Shown here in pieces: positions 59,305 through 64,000 of a stretch of DNA of 64,000 nucleotides. This DNA comes from Chaetoceros tenuissimus (Eukaryota > Bacillariophyta > Thalassiosirophyceae > Chaetocerotales > Chaetocerotaceae): assembly GCA_021927905.1 (NCBI GenBank), contig BLLK01000051.1, forward strand, positions 1,426,001-1,490,000. The letters are read 5' to 3'. The notes beneath the pieces were generated by a model. The model did not search any database. It had not been told where the DNA came from and saw only the letters and a program-made list of their open reading frames with translations. The translations under genes and the position numbers were made by a program. Each line of letters opens with the position of its first letter. Position 1 is the first letter of the stretch.

Positions 59305-59561
59305 TTTGAGTATTTCTTTCTCGAGAATTTTATCAACTCTACTGCTTTATCTGAGAAGCAATTCACTTACCTGAATGTTACTATCATGATAAGCCATTTT
59401 TCTAATTTTTCATGGCAATAATGAGACTATAAATGTTGCCGCAGTTTTCGATGTTCGTCAAGCAATAAAACAAGCATGTGTATGTTCATGTATGGAAATA
59501 AATGTTCTTAATATAGTATAACTTTGAATAAGTTTTAATAGTATTTTTTAGCATATGAAAC

Positions 59562-60952
59562 TTATGCAATGTAAATGGAGCTCTTTTCAGGTTCAGAGAA
59601 AGATATATTCTGGACATCGTCTTCAAATTGGACTCTTTTCGATGAATTCTTACTACTTTCCCTTGGAGTATTTTCATCTTCAAGCTCTTTTTGACACAAT
59701 TCTCTTATGTAGTTGTCCATGACCTGATCCAAGTTTGCAGAGTTTGTGTTAAAACCAAGTCTATGAGCCCATCTTGCAATTCTTGATTCGTCGATAGATC
59801 TATGAACGGAGAGGTCGTAGTCAATGAGAGAAGGTATTTCTCCACCTGCAAGAATAACGCTCTGAAGCAAACCAAGATTGGGAGATTTGGTTCCACCTTC
59901 TTCATTGCTTGGACCTTTGGCCGTGTATAGATAATCATATTCAAAAAGCCACCGATCGGATATAATACAGACATTAGCCAAAAGTTTGCCACAGGCTCAT
60001 TGTTTCCTGAGAATCTTGAAAATATGATGATCAACGGTCCACTGTACACAATCACGAACGCAAGAATGTACAGGATCGATTGCTGTGTTGCTTGTTTCGT
60101 CAAGGTGTTTCCTTGCAAATACCTCTCAGCGTTATAGACGTAGCATGTGAAGCTAACCAAGACAACAACCAGACAAAGGAAAACAAATAAGATTGTGCCT
60201 CCCCCAATCGATACCAAAGTTTTACTACCATTTTCTCCCCTCGTACATTCAATTTCTTCATCATTTAGACAATACCATGGGTCCGGTGTTATATACTGCG
60301 TGTTTCTATAGCGTTAGGACTGCATTTATTTGAAGAGAATAACGAAACTAGATTTACTTGGTTACTTACACATGTGCTTCCATATCGCGTTGCATTAATT
60401 TGTTCCAACTTCAATACAGTGATTGCAAGTACAAACGGATAGATCCAAATGAATAAAGTGATATAATACTCTTCTTGCTGTGCAAACTCGTGCGGTTTCT
60501 TCTGATACTTGACCCTCCTCAAGAAGTAGTAAGTCAGAAACAGGGTGTACCACAGAATAGCAACGGAACCAACAATAAATATGTACCCAATGGCTTCACA
60601 TGAAGTAATAGTTCCTCTACTGAAAATTGCATCAGTAGTATCTGCGGGAGATAACACTTGGCCCAATAACAAGCCAGTCGACTGGAAAATATCTGCAATC
60701 GATAACCCAAATATGATACGACTGTACGGAGAACTGAGTCTATTTGGAGAACGCCAAATTGTAAAGCACAGAAAGGAGGAAGAAGAGAAAGACACTAGAA
60801 GATGTTTTAGTACAAATAAGGAGCATAAAAAGTGTTAACTAGATACGATCTAAAACTTCAAGTAGCGGACAAGGCGAGTTCTAGATTGACCTCTTACCTG
60901 AAGCAGTGATACTTCTGACTATCTGAGCCGCTATGATATTCTTTGGAACCAT
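59562..60952 (-). CDS. Seven-helix receptor (GPCR-like), copy C, one frame break
   Basis: Exons 60952-60898, 60794-60370 and 60295-59562. The middle exon is exactly the sum of the second and third exons of copies A and B (113 + 312 = 425 nt), so one intron is cleanly missing. The first intron has a normal GT donor (GTAAGA). Helices and loops match copies A and B (SRIIFGLSIADI, YPIGGFLNMIIYTRPKV). After LPILVCF the frame shifts at about 59861-59867: one missing base restores AGGEIPSLIDYD and a tail ending at 59562 (length then 404 residues). The downstream frame is well conserved, so this is either recent inactivation or an assembly indel. Confidence 0.78.
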
Positions 60953-61701
60953 TCTATTACTTTCTTTTTGTTTGTGAAGTTTTCCAGTAAAGTAATTTGC
61001 CTGTTACCTAGTTTCAAGGCGATTTCCTTGTTGGAAATACTATGCATGCTTCGGCTTCTGGTTCGAGCTTGGAGCGAAGGCGGAAGGCACCTGATTGCAC
61101 CAGAGATCAGAGGGCTTCTCGTCTTCTCCATCTCATTCCATTATTCTGCTTCAATACCGTAAGAGCGACTTGTTTATGTACCGCTTTAAAAAGTTTTCTT
61201 AATTTATGTCAAAACTCTACAATTTTACTAGCTACAACTAAGAAAAACCGCCTATTTATTTGAAAGTAGATTCGGTTTCATATCCCTAATAAAAGGAAGT
61301 AACCTCCATTCTCCATTCTACAAAGCACAAAGCACATAATATCGAGAAAAGAACAATTGTAAGCTGTGAAAAGACTCTCCATGACGGAGAAACGGAGAAA
61401 TGAAACAAATTGAGGACATTTAAGGCCTTCAGTTATCCGAATTTTTTGCCTTTTCTAATTTATAAAAAAGTATACAAAATGCATAAGAGGGAAAGAAGCA
61501 AGCACTCTGCGCTTGAATACTCATTTATATTTGTGCTTTGCTTCAAGCAATGACTTGAAAATTGATGCATTTTTTTGTAGGCCATGCTAGCAAGAGTTTA
61601 TACTCGTATGTAGCTACTTGTTACTTGTTTTTATAAATTTTGTTTTGAACAGTTCATCTGATTTAATTTGCTCCTACTATACCACTTATTGATATTCTTA
61701 T
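60953..61701. other. Intergenic, no gene seen
   Basis: About 750 bp between receptor C and the larger receptor. Small forward frames near 60968-61263 have no features. AT-rich. Confidence 0.45.
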
Positions 61702-63924
61702 CTAAACTGCTTGATTCACATCACCGTCATTGGTCTCCATGATGTTAGTCTGATCAGTGGATGCAATTTCAACATCATTGTCATTTGAGGAATTCATATT
61801 TTCATCAGTTGCTTCATTCTTTTCGTCCTCATTTTTCAATGAATCATTTTGTACTATAGGAAATGAAACATTGGGTTTCTCATCATCAATGTCATCGTTG
61901 CTTTCTTCTACTACTTCTTCTTGAGAAGCAAGTCTGCTATAGTTTGATTCATTCATTTGATCAGAAATTTGAAGCGATGGTTTTCGAACTGTCTTGACTC
62001 CTGCAGCCTTCAGGTCTTTCCAACTCGTTCCTGTACTATGTTGCGAGTGAGGAAATTTGAGCTTCCTATTTGATTTAGTCGATCCAGTAGACTGAATAGA
62101 GGATCGTTTTGTTGACGCAGCATGAGCACTACTTAGTCTTTTTGTACTAACATCACTCCGTCTCAAATTTCTTTTTCCTTCACGTTCATCTTCCCCATCA
62201 AAACTACAGAAACTACATGGAAAGATTCTGCAGAGAAAGTTCTGAACGACTGCCTTTTTCACATCTTTATTAGTAAGAGCAACTGCAAATGTTGCCATCC
62301 CTTGGATCGAAATAAGATAGGTCTCGATGTGAAAAGATCTTGCAGTGATATCCCGAAAGCTTTTGAATGCAAACATTATGATGCCAAATGTAGGCACCCA
62401 GCAAAGAAAGAAAGACCCAATGATTCGAAAAAAGTAAAGTGCGAGGACCCTTGTTCTTCCATTGATGGGAAGCAGTTTACCAAAATAAACCCTTAGCATA
62501 ATAAATGGAAGAATCAAGAGTGCTATGCCCATTGTAACAGAAAACGAAGTCAATTGAGCAATGTTGACTTTTGTTGCAAATACAAAAGTATCCCGAGCAT
62601 CATCTTCTGTAACATAGCGACTCTTTTCCCAAAGAACTATCGAAATGGATTGGAAAGGGTTAGAAAAATGCAAAGGTTTTCACTAGATATCACACTACTC
62701 ATGAAAATACCTACCTCCAAAAGTGACTGCAAGTATCGATGCTAAAACATACAATACAACAATTTCAATGATTGCTTGTCTAGGCTTGATCGGATTGATT
62801 CTCTTACACTGTTTGCTTGCAACTAACAACTGAAAGATGCGAATCGCAATCAATACATTCAACCAAATGTTGGAATGAAAGTTGAATACATACATTGCTT
62901 CTCTCAAACCGAGTGAAAATTTTCTCCCTGTAATTCCAAACCAAACTCCAATCATGATGACAAGATTGTAAAGCAAGTCAGGGATTGCAAGGCCAATAAT
63001 ATACCAGTGCCAAGCTTGTTCTCTACATTTGGATGAAAGTAACATACCAGCTAGCAAAGTCAAGGAACAGACAAATGCGATAAACGATAAAATCACTGCG
63101 AATACATCACGCATGTATTCGCTATACTCCATAGATCCATCATATTTATCACAGCATGTAAACGCCTTTGGGCCAGATTCTCCATGATATGACTTTCCAA
63201 AAGTGATTGCTCTGGCATATTGATATTGCGAATCAGATGGACACAGTGGATTATCGCCCATGATCCCCGTATCAATACAATTCTTACCAATTGAATCTTT
63301 ACATACTTCCATGCTGCACAGAGGCGGCTCGTCATTTTCCCTACAGCATGTATAATAATGCCCCTTGGAGTTTGGATCATGATGCATACCCGAATTAGAG
63401 CCAAAGGTATCAACATACATGAATTTACCATGGTATCCATCTTCACAAGGATATGGAGAGATCTGCTCTTCTTCTTTTTTAATTTCAGTGACAAAGGTAG
63501 CTCCCCAGTCAATATGTGCAGTCTGACTCCCATTTGGCCAGTTGGTAACTTGTACCCAATTATAGGTTGTGTTCCCGAAAAACTCATGAGAATATAAATA
63601 AAACGACGTCGAATTCGTCTCTTGAGCATATGTGAGAGTGTTTTTGCAATTAGGAGATAGGCACTTGTTTCGATCGCATGTATCAATTTCTTCAAGAGGA
63701 ATGTAATGTAACTCTCGATGCTGCAAATCACGTCTTCTCAGATGGTCTTTTATACTAACACGTCTTCTCAGATGGTCTTTTATACTAAAAGGGTTACTCT
63801 CGTCAGCCAACTTGTTTGTCGTAGCTGCTGCTTCAGGATTATGTAGGCCACTGACTGACTTTATGCAAGTACTGAGAATGGATGAGAGTACAAGCAGTAC
63901 TCCTATTCGAAACTGTGATTTCAT
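61702..63924 (-). CDS. Seven-helix receptor with Cys-rich ectodomain
   Basis: Exons 63924-62715 and 62636-61702 with a 79-bp intron (GTAGGT...CGATAG, phase 1) give 714 residues. Start MKSQFRIGVLLVLSS is a signal peptide. The ectodomain (to about 285) has a duplicated SIKDHLRRR segment, about fourteen cysteines and several N-glycosylation sites (NTTYN, NGS). Seven membrane helices follow (about 290-315, 325-350, 360-385, 398-415, 430-455, 465-495, 505-525). The tail of about 180 residues is Ser/Lys-rich then acidic. It belongs to the same broad diatom GPCR-like class but is not a close copy of receptors A-C. The ligand is unknown. An upstream TTG frame to 63942 is not used. Confidence 0.8.
63731..63790 (-). 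repeat. 30-bp in-frame tandem duplication
   Basis: 63731-63760 and 63761-63790 differ at one base (cgtcttctcagatggtcttt...). In the receptor ectodomain they encode a repeated ten-residue SIKDHLRRR segment. Confidence 0.95.
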
Positions 63925-64000
63925 GTTGAGGTTGAAACTCAATTTATCAATCTAATACAAGGCAGTAATGACATCAGTTTGAGAGGAACTGAAGAGGTTT

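Noticed and set aside
60931-61263. Short frames on both strands upstream of receptor C
   Set aside because: They overlap the first coding exon and promoter, and none has a start context or protein features.

Overview
The window looks like nuclear DNA of a diatom or a closely related stramenopile. It is AT-rich and eukaryotic. Many genes carry short spliceosomal introns (about 70-160 bp, a few near 0.5 kb), mostly GT-AG with clear polypyrimidine acceptors. The gene content fits: a divergent HSF-type DNA-binding protein, SPX-GDPD, ShK-module secreted protein, several diatom-style seven-helix receptors, KIX-like proteins, exportin-4 and the V-ATPase F subunit. The species cannot be named from this sequence alone.

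Layout. 0-8.5 kb: 3'-truncated secreted ShK protein (-), two-exon type II membrane protein resembling O-fucosyltransferases (-), unrecognised membrane protein (+) whose long first intron holds a deleted relic of the next gene, AIG1/FAR-17a-like membrane protein (-), and an unrecognised gene with a frame break (-). 8.83-17.45 kb: a complete, very young Ty3/gypsy LTR retrotransposon with 536-bp LTRs and a 5-bp target duplication; gag and pol share one frame separated by a single TAG. 17.6-25.3 kb: a pair of KIX-like paralogues flanking a small GPI-anchor-type secreted protein, a GAF-like protein, and an HNH endonuclease gene with a one-base frame break. 25.7-31.3 kb: a 1843-residue low-complexity, probably nuclear protein. 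31.6-41.8 kb: ABHD11-like hydrolase, mitochondrial J-protein, small unknowns, a mitochondrial-type EF-hand protein, exportin-4 and V-ATPase F (the last two divergent over a 287-bp shared promoter). 42.2-48.3 kb: two tandem seven-helix receptors and an SPX-GDPD gene.

48.8-56.9 kb is the most unusual part. A small GC-rich inverted-repeat (MITE-like) element sits just left of a 7.7-kb DNA transposon bounded by inverted repeats at 49249 and 56939. The transposon has many subterminal GGCGCTGG-type motifs and three genes: a 635-residue protein with a 2-oxoglutarate/Fe(II)-oxygenase-like C-terminus (inferred), a Plavaka/CMC-like transposase on the opposite strand (probably two exons), and a 512-residue protein of unknown function. 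It resembles known cases where transposons carry TET/JBP-type oxygenases, but that link is inferred from motifs and needs profile searches.

57.9-64.0 kb: HSF-family transcription factor, a third copy of the seven-helix receptor (one intron lost precisely, one-base frame break) and a larger seven-helix receptor with a cysteine-rich ectodomain. No tRNA, rRNA or CRISPR array was seen. Four otherwise well-preserved genes carry single-base frame breaks; uncorrected assembly indels and fresh null alleles are both possible.
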